Of a DNA stretch of 64,000 nucleotides, positions 1-7,735 are shown in pieces (position 1 is the first letter of the stretch; every line of letters starts with the position of its first letter). Below the pieces are notes generated by a model that saw only the letters and a list, made by a program, of their open reading frames with translations, made no database searches and was not told where the DNA came from. The DNA lies in contig NZ_CABPSA010000007.1 in assembly GCF_902459615.1 (NCBI RefSeq), positions 1-64,000 on the forward strand. Direction: 5' to 3'. Made by a program: the position numbers and the translations under genes. The stretch comes from Pandoraea commovens (GTDB lineage: Bacteria; Pseudomonadota; Gammaproteobacteria; Burkholderiales; Burkholderiaceae).

Positions 1-156
1 GAGGGCCGCTGCGAGGGACGCTGCGAGGGCCGCTGCGTGGGCCGCTGCGAGGGACGCTGCGAGGGCCGCTGCGAGGGACGCTGCGAGGGCCGCTGCGGGG
101 GCCGCTGCGGGGGACGCTGCGGGGGACGCTGCGAGGGACGCTGCGTGGGCCGCTCT
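1..156 (+). repeat. 12-bp tandem repeat, 13 copies
   Basis: The unit GAGGGMCGCTGC recurs without interruption from the window edge, with variation at position 2 (A/T/G) and position 6 (C/A). The last copy (145-156) has diverged. The repeat length is a multiple of three, so all three plus frames stay open. It lies inside the C-terminal coding part of the partial gene that ends at 226 and may extend beyond the window. Confidence 0.95.
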
Positions 157-226
157 TGAACCCACCGTAAAAACCTTACAGGTCAGCACGCACGAATTGT
201 TCGCGCGCATGATCGCCGCGAAGTGA
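2..226 (+). CDS. C-terminal part of a phage protein with Ala/Arg tetrapeptide repeats (partial)
   Basis: The frame starting at base 2 reads through the 12-bp repeat as Ala-Arg-Ala-Ala / Ala-Arg-Asp-Ala tetrapeptides, then continues as LEPTVKTLQVSTHELFARMI and ends at the TGA at 224-226. This tail looks like an ordinary protein end, and the stop sits 9 bp before the next start, with the SD-like GAGGTG between them. The alternative frame 1 (Glu-Gly-Arg-Cys repeats) stops inside the last repeat at 157-159 and leaves 76 bp unexplained. The start lies left of the window. Function unknown; the repeats suggest an extended helical tail. Confidence 0.6.
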   Translation, partial: RAAARDAARAAAWAAARDAARAAARDAARAAAGAAAGDAAGDAARDAAWAALEPTVKTLQVSTHELFARMIAAK

Positions 227-235
227 GGTGCCGAG

Positions 236-511
236 ATGAACGCACCCCTACCCTGCATCGTCACGCGCGACCTTGGCGCGTACATGCATCAGCAGGACGC
301 CGCCGAGGCGCTGGCGAAGGCACGTGAATACGGCGCTGAGCGTGCCGACCCGCAGAACGCCCTGAAGCGTCTCGAAGACGACAACTACCCGGCCTATCTC
401 GAACTGCTGGACGCGCTGATCAAGCAGGACACGAAGCGCGCGGGCGAGATCATGCAGGCCGCGTTCGAGGCTGAGGTGAACGTGTTTGCTGAGGGCGAGG
501 TGCTGGCATGA
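236..511 (+). CDS. Hypothetical phage protein, 91 aa
   Basis: A short, acidic, Ala- and Glu-rich protein with no motif I recognise. The start is supported by GAGGTG just upstream. Its stop overlaps the start of the next gene by 4 bp (ATGA), so the two are translationally coupled. It lies upstream of the recombination genes in the early-type operon of the element. Confidence 0.7.
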   Translation: MNAPLPCIVTRDLGAYMHQQDAAEALAKAREYGAERADPQNALKRLEDDNYPAYLELLDALIKQDTKRAGEIMQAAFEAEVNVFAEGEVLA

Positions 512-726
512 GCGAGATCAACAACGGCGGTCCGGCGTTTCCGAGCCACGGGACGATGGGCGAAGTGACACACGAAGGCATGACCCTGCGCGACTACTTC
601 GCGGCGAAGGCTATGGCAGCAATCATCGCTCAGCCCGAAGGCGGACTCGATTACGAGGAAGACACCGTTGCCGCCGCCGCCTTCGAAATGGCCGACGCCA
701 TGCTCCGCGCGCGAGGTGCCGCATGA
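508..726 (+). CDS. Small conserved-type phage protein, 72 aa
   Basis: The protein carries the pattern NNGGPAFP followed by GMTLRDYFAAKAM. I know this pattern from many uncharacterised small proteins of temperate phages of proteobacteria. No function is established to my knowledge. It overlaps both neighbours by ATGA, and codon use matches the rest of the element. Confidence 0.75.
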   Translation: MSEINNGGPAFPSHGTMGEVTHEGMTLRDYFAAKAMAAIIAQPEGGLDYEEDTVAAAAFEMADAMLRARGAA

Positions 727-884
727 ACCTCCTTCGCCGCCTCGACCGCTTCGCCACGCGCCGCCCGTACGTCTCGTCTTGGCTCGGCGTCGTGATCTTC
801 CTCTTGTTGCTCGGCATCGTCGGCCACTTCGACGCCGAGGATGAATTGCGCGCCGCGCAGCCCGTCGTTTTCCGGAGCATCTGA
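723..884 (+). CDS. Small single-pass membrane protein, 53 aa
   Basis: The ATG at 723 overlaps the preceding stop. The protein has a basic N-terminus (MNLLRRLDRFATRRP), one hydrophobic segment at about residues 20-35 (WLGVVIFLLLLGIVG) and a short acidic tail. The topology rule suggests the N-terminus is inside. Function is unknown; small membrane proteins in this position of phage early operons are common. Confidence 0.6.
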   Translation: MNLLRRLDRFATRRPYVSSWLGVVIFLLLLGIVGHFDAEDELRAAQPVVFRSI

Positions 885-886
885 CC

Positions 887-1780
887 ATGAATGCACCTCT
901 GATCGCGGTCCCGGACCGTACGAAGTTCATCGGCGGTAGCGACGTCGCAGCCATTCTCGGCGTCAGCCCGTGGCGCAATGTCGTCGATCTCTGGATGGAC
1001 AAGATCACGCCGCGCCGCGAGGACGGTCACAACGCGGCTGCCAAGCGTCGCGGTTCGCGCTTGGAACCGTACATCCTCGACATGATCCGCGAGGAGCACG
1101 GCCTGAATATCGTGGCTGCCAACGAGCGCTACATCGATGCCGAACTGCCGTTCCTAGCGGCGGAGATCGATGCGGAATACGCCGACGGCGAAGCGCGCGA
1201 AAACATCGAGATCAAGACCGTTCACCCGTTCAAGTCGAAGGAATGGGGCGAGCATGAAACCGACGAGTTGCCGCTGCACTACGTTGCCCAGGTGCAGCAC
1301 GGCCTCGGCGTGACCGGCCGCAATACCTGCCGCGTATTCGCATTGATTGGCGACGACCTGAAGCCGTACGTCGTGCAGCGCGACGATGAACTGATCCGCG
1401 TGATGCGCGAACGTGCCGCCGAGTTCTGGACGAAATACGTCGTCCCCAAGGTGCAGCCGCCCATCGATTACGAGGCAAAGAACGTCCTCGACACCATCAA
1501 ACGCCTCTATCCGGGCAGCGACGGCACCGTGATCGACGCCACGGCCATGCATGAGCACTGGCGCGCTGTATTCGAGACGGCCAAGCGTATGCAGGCCCAT
1601 TACGAGGCGTTGCAGGACGGCGCACGCGCACACCTGCTCGCAGAGATGGGCAAAGCCGCAGCCATTCGATTCGACGACGGTCATGCGTTCATCCGCAAGG
1701 AGATCAGCAAGAAGGCCTACAGCGTCGACTATCCAGCCTCGAAGTACATCGATTTCCGCCTCGGCAAATTCAAGGAGTAA
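887..1780 (+). CDS. YqaJ-family (RecE-like) phage exonuclease
   Basis: A 297-residue protein of the YqaJ viral recombinase family, a PD-(D/E)XK nuclease fold. It is expected to resect double-stranded ends 5' to 3' and hand the single strand to the partner annealing protein. Visible motifs are the N-terminal FIGGSDVAAILGVSPW, Glu60 in GSRLE, Asp95 in AEIDAEY, the E-I-K pair at 108-110, and the QVQHGL segment near 135-139. All the usual metal-binding residues seem present. A GGAG at suitable spacing supports the start. The RecT-type gene follows 6 bp downstream, the standard two-component phage recombination module. Confidence 0.9.
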   Translation: MNAPLIAVPDRTKFIGGSDVAAILGVSPWRNVVDLWMDKITPRREDGHNAAAKRRGSRLEPYILDMIREEHGLNIVAANERYIDAELPFLAAEIDAEYADGEARENIEIKTVHPFKSKEWGEHETDELPLHYVAQVQHGLGVTGRNTCRVFALIGDDLKPYVVQRDDELIRVMRERAAEFWTKYVVPKVQPPIDYEAKNVLDTIKRLYPGSDGTVIDATAMHEHWRAVFETAKRMQAHYEALQDGARAHLLAEMGKAAAIRFDDGHAFIRKEISKKAYSVDYPASKYIDFRLGKFKE

Positions 1781-1786
1781 TCCAGC

Positions 1787-2803
1787 ATGAGCACCAACGC
1801 CCTTAAGGCAAAGGTCACGGGGACTGCCGTGGCCGACGAGAAGAAGAACCCCGTCGACAACGTTGCACACATGCTCGCCAGCCCGAGCATGCAGGCACAG
1901 ATCAAGGCCGCATTGCCGCGTCACATGACCCCCGAACGCCTCGCGCGCATCGTCACGACTGAGATTCGCAAGGTGCCGAAGCTGGCTGAATGCACCCCGG
2001 TGTCGTTCTTCGGCGCCGTGATCCAGTGCGCGCAGCTTGGCCTTGAGCCTGGTAACGCACTCGGCCACGCCTACATCCTTCCATACGACCGCAACGTGAA
2101 GGATGGCAACAACTGGAAGAAGGTAAAGGAAGCGCAACTGATCATCGGCTATCGCGGCATGATCGATCTCGCGCGTCGCTCGGGCCAGATCGTCAGTATC
2201 GACGCGCGTGCCGTGTACGAGGGTGACAAGTTCGACTGTCGACTCGGGCTGGATGCTCACATCGAACACGTCCCGGACTGGAACAACCCGAACCGCGCCA
2301 ACGCCGAGAAGCTGACGTTCGTCTACGCCGTGGCCAAGCTCAAGGATGGCGGCATCCAGTTCGACGTGATGAGCCGCGCCGAGGTGGAAGGCATCCGAGC
2401 GCGCAGTAAGGCCAAGGACAAAGGCCCGTGGGTCGACGATTTCGCTGCGATGGCACTCAAGACGGTCGTGCGTCGCCTGTTCAAGTTCCTGCCTGTGAGC
2501 ATCGAATTGCAGACGGCAGTGTCGCTCGACGAGCGCGCCGACGCTGGGCTGCCGCAAGACAACGGAGCCGTGATCGACGGCCAGTTCTCCGTGGTCGACG
2601 AGGAATACGGCGACGAACCGGGCACGCAGGACGCACCGCAACTCGAAGGCCCGAGCATCACCACCCTCATGAACCAGATGCTGTCCGCCAGCACCGGCGA
2701 CGAGATCGACATGATCCTCGACAGCGGTCGCGACCTCAACGCAGAAGACGCTCAGGCACTGCGTGAAGCCGCTGCCGAGCGCCGCGACGTCATCAGCCAG
2801 TAA
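1787..2803 (+). CDS. recT: RecT-family single-strand annealing protein
   Basis: A 338-residue protein matching the RecT/Bet-type annealing family: the stretch TEIRKVPKLAECTPVSFFGAV and the segments GLEPGNALGHAYILPY and LIIGYRGMIDLARRSG are characteristic of RecT. It would promote annealing of single strands made by the upstream nuclease. The C-terminal about 90 residues are acidic and variable, as usual. The start has AAGGAG nine bases upstream. The gene pair is the likely homologous-recombination or replication-restart module of the element. Confidence 0.93.
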   Translation: MSTNALKAKVTGTAVADEKKNPVDNVAHMLASPSMQAQIKAALPRHMTPERLARIVTTEIRKVPKLAECTPVSFFGAVIQCAQLGLEPGNALGHAYILPYDRNVKDGNNWKKVKEAQLIIGYRGMIDLARRSGQIVSIDARAVYEGDKFDCRLGLDAHIEHVPDWNNPNRANAEKLTFVYAVAKLKDGGIQFDVMSRAEVEGIRARSKAKDKGPWVDDFAAMALKTVVRRLFKFLPVSIELQTAVSLDERADAGLPQDNGAVIDGQFSVVDEEYGDEPGTQDAPQLEGPSITTLMNQMLSASTGDEIDMILDSGRDLNAEDAQALREAAAERRDVISQ

Positions 2804-2830
2804 CCAGCCCACCACTCGGAGATTTCAAAC

Positions 2831-3130
2831 ATGGCAACGAAGCAACCCGCACTCATCACCCGTTTCAAGGCAGCGCAGACCCGTATCACCGAACTGGAAT
2901 CGAAACTCACGGCAGAGACGAAGCGTGCAGACGACGCCGAGCGCATGAAGAAGCATTACAGCGATCTTCATGACGAGAAGGAAACGCAGATCGAACAGCT
3001 GCACGGGCTTCTCGACGGCATGACCGGAGCGCTTCCGCGAGAAGGCGAAGGCGAGAACAGTTGGGACAAGAAAAAGTACGCGCCGATGACGCGGTTGGCC
3101 GCGTGGCTCGCATCGCGCATCGCAGCTTAA
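2831..3130 (+). CDS. Predicted coiled-coil phage protein, 99 aa
   Basis: Residues about 8-60 form a highly charged, heptad-like region (TRITELESKLTAETKRADDA and following), suggesting a coiled coil, followed by a short basic C-terminal segment. The start is preceded by GGAGATTTCAAAC. It lies immediately after recT, but no recombination motif is visible. Function unknown. Confidence 0.7.
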   Translation: MATKQPALITRFKAAQTRITELESKLTAETKRADDAERMKKHYSDLHDEKETQIEQLHGLLDGMTGALPREGEGENSWDKKKYAPMTRLAAWLASRIAA

Positions 3131-3160
3131 CCGCCTGACCACCTCCCGGAGATACCCACC

Positions 3161-3667
3161 ATGTTCGAACTCGAAGCCCAGCAAGCCAAGCTCACCAGCG
3201 TGAACCCGCGCGCCGAACTCCACGGCGAGGACAAGAAACCGGCCGTCGATCTGAAGTTCGAGGTCGCGGCAGATAACGGCGTGCTGGCGAACTTCGCGGC
3301 TGATCTGCGCGGCGTGCTCTACACGCGTCCGGACGCACAGGATGATCTCGTCGATCCCGACCGCCTGTCGAAGCTCAAGTATCCGAAGATGTCGCCCTTC
3401 AAGTGGGAATTGGAGGGCGTCGGCTACACGGCCGAGATCGACTATGGCCTCGGCGGCGACAGCAACATCGTGCTCGAAGAACTGAAGGTCGACGGCTTCC
3501 GCATCCAGCCGATGGAAGGCGGCACGGTGATCGTGTCCTTCCGTTGCATCGCGCACCCGGAGGAAGACGACATGGGCAAGCTCTGCGGCCTGATTCAGCG
3601 CGATGTCACGTTGACGCTGACAGCCCCGCCGCCGACTAGCGTTCACGACCTGCTTCGGGACGCCTGA
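3161..3667 (+). CDS. Hypothetical phage protein, 168 aa
   Basis: Soluble, acidic protein with alternating hydrophobic beta-like segments (ELEGVGYTAEIDYGLGGDSN, then LKVDGFRIQPMEGGTVIVSF). I do not recognise the family with certainty. Its place just after the RecE/RecT module resembles phage genes that encode accessory recombination or single-strand-binding factors, which is only an inference from context. CGGAGATACCCACC precedes the ATG. Confidence 0.7.
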   Translation: MFELEAQQAKLTSVNPRAELHGEDKKPAVDLKFEVAADNGVLANFAADLRGVLYTRPDAQDDLVDPDRLSKLKYPKMSPFKWELEGVGYTAEIDYGLGGDSNIVLEELKVDGFRIQPMEGGTVIVSFRCIAHPEEDDMGKLCGLIQRDVTLTLTAPPPTSVHDLLRDA

Positions 3668-3668
3668 C

Positions 3669-3860
3669 ATGCGCCTGCCGACCACAACCGAAATGGTCAA
3701 GTCGCTGGAGCAAATCTCCGGCGACCTCACCGACCAAGAGCGCGCGGCCCTCGCGCCGATCAGCGCCGTCATGCACAGCGGCCAAGTCACGCGCCTCGAC
3801 AGCGAGCAGGTCGAAGCGCTCGACGCGATGTACTCGGCCTACTTCGGGAGCACGGTATGA
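3669..3860 (+). CDS. Small hypothetical phage protein, 63 aa
   Basis: A mostly helical, acidic small protein (TTTEMVKSLEQISGDLTDQE and onward). It starts one base after the preceding stop and overlaps the next start by ATGA, which supports it being translated. No known motif. Confidence 0.6.
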   Translation: MRLPTTTEMVKSLEQISGDLTDQERAALAPISAVMHSGQVTRLDSEQVEALDAMYSAYFGSTV

Positions 3861-4303
3861 ACAGCCTTCTGCAACTCTGGTACGAAGTGTGCGAGCGCGC
3901 CCCCGCAAGCCTGATCGATGGCAAAAAGTACCTGAACATTATCGCCGCTGACGTGATGCTGCTCGGTGTGGAGATCGAGCGTGCGTGCCTGCCCCCTGCA
4001 CCTAAGTCTGTCGTGGAGACGTTGGAAAGTGGCTGGCATCCGATTGAGACCGCTCCAAGGGATGGAACAGACCTTTTGCTAACAAACCGAGCGGTGATTT
4101 CGGTTGGACATTGGCTGCACCAGGATGCATACATTCGAGAGCACCGAGACTTCGACGGGCGCTGGATTGGTCAAGACGAAAGCGATGGATTCGATGATTG
4201 GATCGATTGGTCGGGTGGGATGAACCCAAAACCGACCCATTGGATGCCCCTCCCCGCCGCTCCGATTGACGAGGTCACCCATGCTGAAGCTCGCCAAGAC
4301 TGA
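3857..4303 (+). CDS. DUF551-type phage protein, 148 aa
   Basis: The C-terminal half carries the DUF551 signature: GWHPIETAPRDGTDLLLTNR near residues 56-75 and HWMPLPAAP near residue 130. Proteins with this domain are frequent in phages and have no established function. The N-terminal 50 residues are unrelated helical sequence. The same domain occurs again in the gene starting at 4742, so the element carries two copies. The gene overlaps both neighbours. Confidence 0.75.
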   Translation: MNSLLQLWYEVCERAPASLIDGKKYLNIIAADVMLLGVEIERACLPPAPKSVVETLESGWHPIETAPRDGTDLLLTNRAVISVGHWLHQDAYIREHRDFDGRWIGQDESDGFDDWIDWSGGMNPKPTHWMPLPAAPIDEVTHAEARQD

Positions 4304-4535
4304 TCGAATCGTTACTGCCTATGCCGAACCGGCACATGGCCCCGGATGGGCGAATTCACCGGTATGGCTGATCGTTCGAGACGGCAACGGGAATCTGCGA
4401 CAAGAGTGCTTGCAACGGTCAGAGTTGAGCGCGGATATGCATACCCTCTATCGTGTTTCGGCAGCGGCGCACATCGAAATGACATCGGCGGCAGAGCGCC
4501 ATATCAAGATCCGAAAGGAGAAAAAGAATGCCTGA
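4281..4535 (+). CDS. Hypothetical phage protein, 84 aa
   Basis: The ATG at 4281 is preferred over an upstream TTG because GAGG lies six bases before it. The protein has a mixed alpha/beta look (PVWLIVRDGNGNLRQECLQR) and ends in a basic KIRKEKKNA tail. It overlaps the upstream gene by 23 bases. No family recognised. Confidence 0.55.
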   Translation: MLKLAKTDRIVTAYAEPAHGPGWANSPVWLIVRDGNGNLRQECLQRSELSADMHTLYRVSAAAHIEMTSAAERHIKIRKEKKNA

Positions 4536-4737
4536 CAACAAGACCGTGACGCCGCTTACGAAGGACGAATGGATCAAGCGTGCGTCGGAAAAACTGGAAA
4601 GACTTATCCCGGGATGGGACCCCGCGGCGTTGGCCGAATACGTCGACGTTCTGTATGAGGGCTTTGTGACTGATAGCACCGGTTACGAAAGCGACCCGGA
4701 AGGCGCCGTAGTCGAAGACCTCTCAAACTGGGACTGA
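4528..4737 (+). CDS. Hypothetical phage protein, 69 aa
   Basis: Acidic small protein preceded by AAAGGAGAAAAAGA. Its first residues (MPDNKTVT) resemble those of the next gene product (MTNNKTVT), suggesting local duplication of the translation-start region. Function unknown. Confidence 0.6.
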   Translation: MPDNKTVTPLTKDEWIKRASEKLERLIPGWDPAALAEYVDVLYEGFVTDSTGYESDPEGAVVEDLSNWD

Positions 4738-4741
4738 TGCC

Positions 4742-6073
4742 ATGACGAACAACAAGACCGTGACGTTTGATGCGAGCCAGTGGCAGCCGATTGAGACGGC
4801 GCCACGCGGGGCAAAGGGTGTCTGTTGGATGCTCCTTGCATGGGGGCCGGAGGACGATCAGACGACCGGCAATGGCATGCGGATCGGAGACCGGTATTTC
4901 GCTGCCGGATCATTCTTCTGCATCGGAGGCGACAAACCGTTTGAATTTAGGGAAATCGAAGTCTCGCCGACTCACTGGATGCCATTGCCTGCCGCCCCCG
5001 CCGCCACCCCCACGCCAGCCGCACAGAGCGCAGGGCAAGAGCTTCGCGAGTACGGGAATTGTTTTCTGTCCAATGAGGATATCGACAAGATCGCGGAGAC
5101 GATGCCGGGCGGCTTAAATGGGTTCCTCAAGGGGTGGGGCTGGAGGAACTTCGCGCGAGCGGTCGAGGGAGAACTGCAAGCCCGCTACGCCTCGCACGTG
5201 AATGGCGGCGAGCGCAATGCATTGCACGTCAAGGTGCGCGAGCAGGCCGACAAGATTGCAGAACTGCAAGCGTTGCTCGACACCGCGCACGTCGGCGACA
5301 TGTTCGCTGCAGATGCGCAGCAGGTGGGCGCGAACATACGCGGGGAAGTGGCGTATCAATTGCATACGCGAAATCGCTGGCTTGACATGCCGACGATGCG
5401 AGCGATTGTTGATTCAGCGTTTGACGCCGCTATAGCCAAAAACGCCCTCACTTCTCCCGTGAAGGTGGGCGGGGATGAGCGAGAATTGCCTGTGCTGCCG
5501 CATCCCACTGTTTTCTCAGGATTGACACTGACAAACGAGTCGGTACCGCGCGCCTACACAGCTAGTCAGATGGTCGACTATGCTCGCGCCGCGATGCTGG
5601 AGACGGTGAAAACCAGTTTCCAGCAAGTCAGTGACGATCACATCCTTACCATAGCCAAAAAATGCGCGTTGATTCGCAGTTATACAACAGACGAATGCAT
5701 TAACGACATTATCAGCTTCGCGCGAGCGGTCATCAGTGACAAAGCGGTGCAAGAGGCACACCTCAGCGCCGCGCTGTCGGCGGATGGCGGGGAGGAATCA
5801 CCGAGCCTCACGAACCCGTTGACGCCTTACGGAATGCTGGTGCGCGCACTGCGAATCACGACAGCCACGACGCTGATGGATATGGCGCGATATCGCAACG
5901 TGTCACCGTCCCTCCTGTCCGGGATGGAATTCGGGCGCAAGCCTGTGACGATTGACGATGCTATCGCCGCATCCGAATTTTTCTCGGAACACGGCGTGGC
6001 AGGCACGCTCGGCGCGCTGACGGTCGCACTCCAAGCCGCCATTGCCGCCAATCAGGCGCAAAAGGGGGAGTGA
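4742..6073 (+). CDS. Multidomain phage protein: DUF551 domain plus C-terminal HTH-like segment
   Basis: A 443-residue protein. Residues about 15-90 are a DUF551 domain (WQPIETAPRGAKG ... THWMPLPAAP), followed by a Pro/Ala-rich linker. Residues about 140-190 include a coiled-coil-like stretch (VREQADKIAELQALLDTAHV). The last about 80 residues include TPYGMLVRALRITTATTLMD and an adjoining SPSLLSGMEFGRKPV segment that resembles a helix-turn-helix. The combination is unusual for a DUF551 protein. A regulatory role is possible but only inferred. Codon use is less GC-rich in the middle than in the flanking recombination genes. Confidence 0.65.
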   Translation: MTNNKTVTFDASQWQPIETAPRGAKGVCWMLLAWGPEDDQTTGNGMRIGDRYFAAGSFFCIGGDKPFEFREIEVSPTHWMPLPAAPAATPTPAAQSAGQELREYGNCFLSNEDIDKIAETMPGGLNGFLKGWGWRNFARAVEGELQARYASHVNGGERNALHVKVREQADKIAELQALLDTAHVGDMFAADAQQVGANIRGEVAYQLHTRNRWLDMPTMRAIVDSAFDAAIAKNALTSPVKVGGDERELPVLPHPTVFSGLTLTNESVPRAYTASQMVDYARAAMLETVKTSFQQVSDDHILTIAKKCALIRSYTTDECINDIISFARAVISDKAVQEAHLSAALSADGGEESPSLTNPLTPYGMLVRALRITTATTLMDMARYRNVSPSLLSGMEFGRKPVTIDDAIAASEFFSEHGVAGTLGALTVALQAAIAANQAQKGE

Positions 6074-6414
6074 TGCCGATGTGTTCGTATTTTGGCGATT
6101 ACGAAGCCACTCGTCCGACCGGCGATGCAGCGCTAGACGAATTGCTTGCGGAGGTTCGCAAAGTCACAGGTAAGGACTGGCGTATATGGTGGAAAGAATA
6201 CGAAATTAGGAAGCCGCTGCGCCGTCCGATCAAGGCTCGCTGCTACTCCCTGATCGTAGAAACGCGTGCACCTGAATTCCAGTACATCAACTTCTATCGA
6301 GACAACAGCGATTGGACGATCAACGGCAGCGTCTCGAAAGAATTGATCTACGCGTATCTCTATGGCCTTCTTACCGGTGTCGACAGCGCCAATCAAGCGA
6401 AGGGGGATGCGTGA
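6073..6414 (+). CDS. Hypothetical phage protein, 113 aa
   Basis: GGGGGAG precedes the start. The GTG at 6070 and the ATGs at 6073 and 6079 are all possible; the ATG at 6073 overlaps the previous stop (TGATG) and is preferred. The protein is rich in aromatic and basic residues (DWRIWWKEYEIRKPLRRP). No known domain recognised. Confidence 0.6.
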   Translation: MPMCSYFGDYEATRPTGDAALDELLAEVRKVTGKDWRIWWKEYEIRKPLRRPIKARCYSLIVETRAPEFQYINFYRDNSDWTINGSVSKELIYAYLYGLLTGVDSANQAKGDA

Positions 6415-6659
6415 CCGAATTCCAATTGCGGTGCGCTCGCAAACTGGACGCGAAGAAGAGTTTCGGTGCCATCTCTACGGCGACGCTCGCCTACCTGCTC
6501 GACAGCAACAACGTTGCCATCGTGTCGGCCATGCGCTCACTGGAACGTCAGGGACTAGCAGGCAGCACGCGGTCGGATAAGAGCCGTTGGGCGTCTCTGT
6601 GCTGGTTTCTGACGAAGGAAGGTATCGCAGCCTCTCAGGCAGCGGAGGAGCGGAAATGA
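6411..6659 (+). CDS. Small winged-helix-like phage protein, 82 aa
   Basis: The start is a GTG overlapping the previous stop (GTGA). The segment FGAISTATLAYLLDSNNVAI followed by VSAMRSLERQGL has the helix-turn-helix pattern of MarR-like winged helices, with a wing-like end (GSTRSDKSRWASLCWFLTKE). It may be a small DNA-binding regulator. The family call rests on pattern only. Confidence 0.5.
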   Translation: MTEFQLRCARKLDAKKSFGAISTATLAYLLDSNNVAIVSAMRSLERQGLAGSTRSDKSRWASLCWFLTKEGIAASQAAEERK

Positions 6660-6832
6660 AAATCGAAGTATGGATCAGGACGAACAAGATCGGCTCGAAT
6701 TGCGATGCGTCTTTTGAAATTGACGACGCCGAGTGGGAGTCCATGACTGAGGAAGAGCGCGAAGATATGTGCAAAGACGCTGCGTTCAGCTATCTGGAAT
6801 GGGGCTGGGAAGCGGAGGAGCGGAAATCGTGA
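6656..6832 (+). CDS. Small acidic hypothetical protein, 58 aa
   Basis: Starts inside the previous stop (ATGA) behind GGAGGAG. The sequence begins MKIEVWIRTNKIGSNCDASF and ends in a Glu-rich stretch. Its stop overlaps the GTG start of the next gene. Resembles small phage proteins of unknown function. Confidence 0.55.
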   Translation: MKIEVWIRTNKIGSNCDASFEIDDAEWESMTEEEREDMCKDAAFSYLEWGWEAEERKS

Positions 6833-7686
6833 GCGATCTTACGTCATACCGTCTCGCAGGCCCGGCGCAGATCTGCTTTAGCGGCGGCCGCACAAGCGGA
6901 TACATGCTGCATCAAATCCTGCTGGCGAACGGCAGCATCCCAGACGACTGCCATGTGGTCTTCCAGAACACCGGGAAGGAACGCGAGGAAACGCTTGCGT
7001 TCATCAACGCGTGCTCCATCCACTGGCACGTGCCGATTCGGTGGATTGAGTGGGACGGATTCGAGAATGGAAGCCGTTCGCGTTGTCTTTGGCGTGAGGT
7101 GAACTTCGAGACGGCCAGCCGCAAAGGCGAGCCATTCGAACGCATGATCGACGCCCTTGGCATCCTGCCAAACCCTGTCGCGCGCACTTGCACCGCGAAT
7201 CTGAAGGTGAAGACCGGGAAAGCGTTCATGAAGTCCCTTGGGTATGACGAGTGGGACAACGTGATGGGAATTCGTGCCGACGAACCTCGACGCGTGGCTC
7301 GACTACGCGCCCCCGGTCGCGACAACAACGGAGGCATACCGAATTTGCCGCTTGCGAACTCACGGATTACCAAGCCTGCTGTGCTCGAATTCTGGAAGCA
7401 CCAGCCATTCGATCTTGAGCTTGACCCTCAAGGTGATCTCGGAAACTGCGATCTCTGTTTCCTGAAGGCGCGTCACAAGATCGTGTATGCACTCACCCAA
7501 GAGCCTGGACGAGTGGTCTGGTGGGCAGCACAAGAAAGCCGTCCTGCCGGAGCGACGTTTCGCAACGACCGCCCTCGATACACTGAGTTGGGTCGGGAGG
7601 CAGAGTTTTTTACCAAGCAAATTCCGTTCGACTTCCAAGAAGTGGACGGCGACGAAGCGCTTATCGACTGCATGTGCGGGGACTGA
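6829..7686 (+). CDS. PAPS-reductase-family (adenine nucleotide alpha-hydrolase fold) phage protein
   Basis: The GTG at 6829 with GGAGGAG nine bases upstream gives a 285-residue product. Residues 18-24 (SGGRTSG) form a PP-loop ATP/PAPS-binding motif, followed by VVFQNTGKEREETLAFI, typical of the phosphoadenosine phosphosulfate reductase family. Cys pairs at CTAN (near 126) and GNCDLC (near 208) could bind metal. Phage members of this family are common and their reaction is not established; a role in nucleic-acid modification or in countering host defence is speculative. True assimilatory CysH is unlikely given the phage context. Confidence 0.7.
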   Translation: MSDLTSYRLAGPAQICFSGGRTSGYMLHQILLANGSIPDDCHVVFQNTGKEREETLAFINACSIHWHVPIRWIEWDGFENGSRSRCLWREVNFETASRKGEPFERMIDALGILPNPVARTCTANLKVKTGKAFMKSLGYDEWDNVMGIRADEPRRVARLRAPGRDNNGGIPNLPLANSRITKPAVLEFWKHQPFDLELDPQGDLGNCDLCFLKARHKIVYALTQEPGRVVWWAAQESRPAGATFRNDRPRYTELGREAEFFTKQIPFDFQEVDGDEALIDCMCGD

Positions 7687-7687
7687 C

Positions 7688-7735
7688 ATGAGACAGAACG
7701 AGATCATTCTGGGCGACTGCCGGGAGGCTCTATGA
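7688..7735 (+). pseudogene. 15-codon minigene resembling the N-terminus of a DNA methyltransferase
   Basis: The reading frame ATG-AGA-CAG... encodes MRQNEIILGDCREAL and then stops. The pattern I-I-x-G-D-C-x-E-x-L is the usual first motif of phage and plasmid N4/N6 DNA methyltransferases. The stop overlaps the ATG of the next gene, and the minigene holds that gene's ribosome-binding site (GGGAGG). It looks like the remnant of a deleted methyltransferase gene, or a leader derived from one. Confidence 0.45.

Noticed and set aside
1-159. Frame 1 reading of the repeat as a Cys-rich (Glu-Gly-Arg-Cys) protein
   Set aside because: It stops inside the last repeat and leaves the following 70 bp unexplained, whereas frame 2 continues into a normal-looking C-terminus ending just before the next gene.
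1154-2815. Long minus-strand frame of 553 codons opposite the RecE/RecT genes
   Set aside because: It is the antisense shadow of two clearly recognisable phage recombination genes and has no family-like features.
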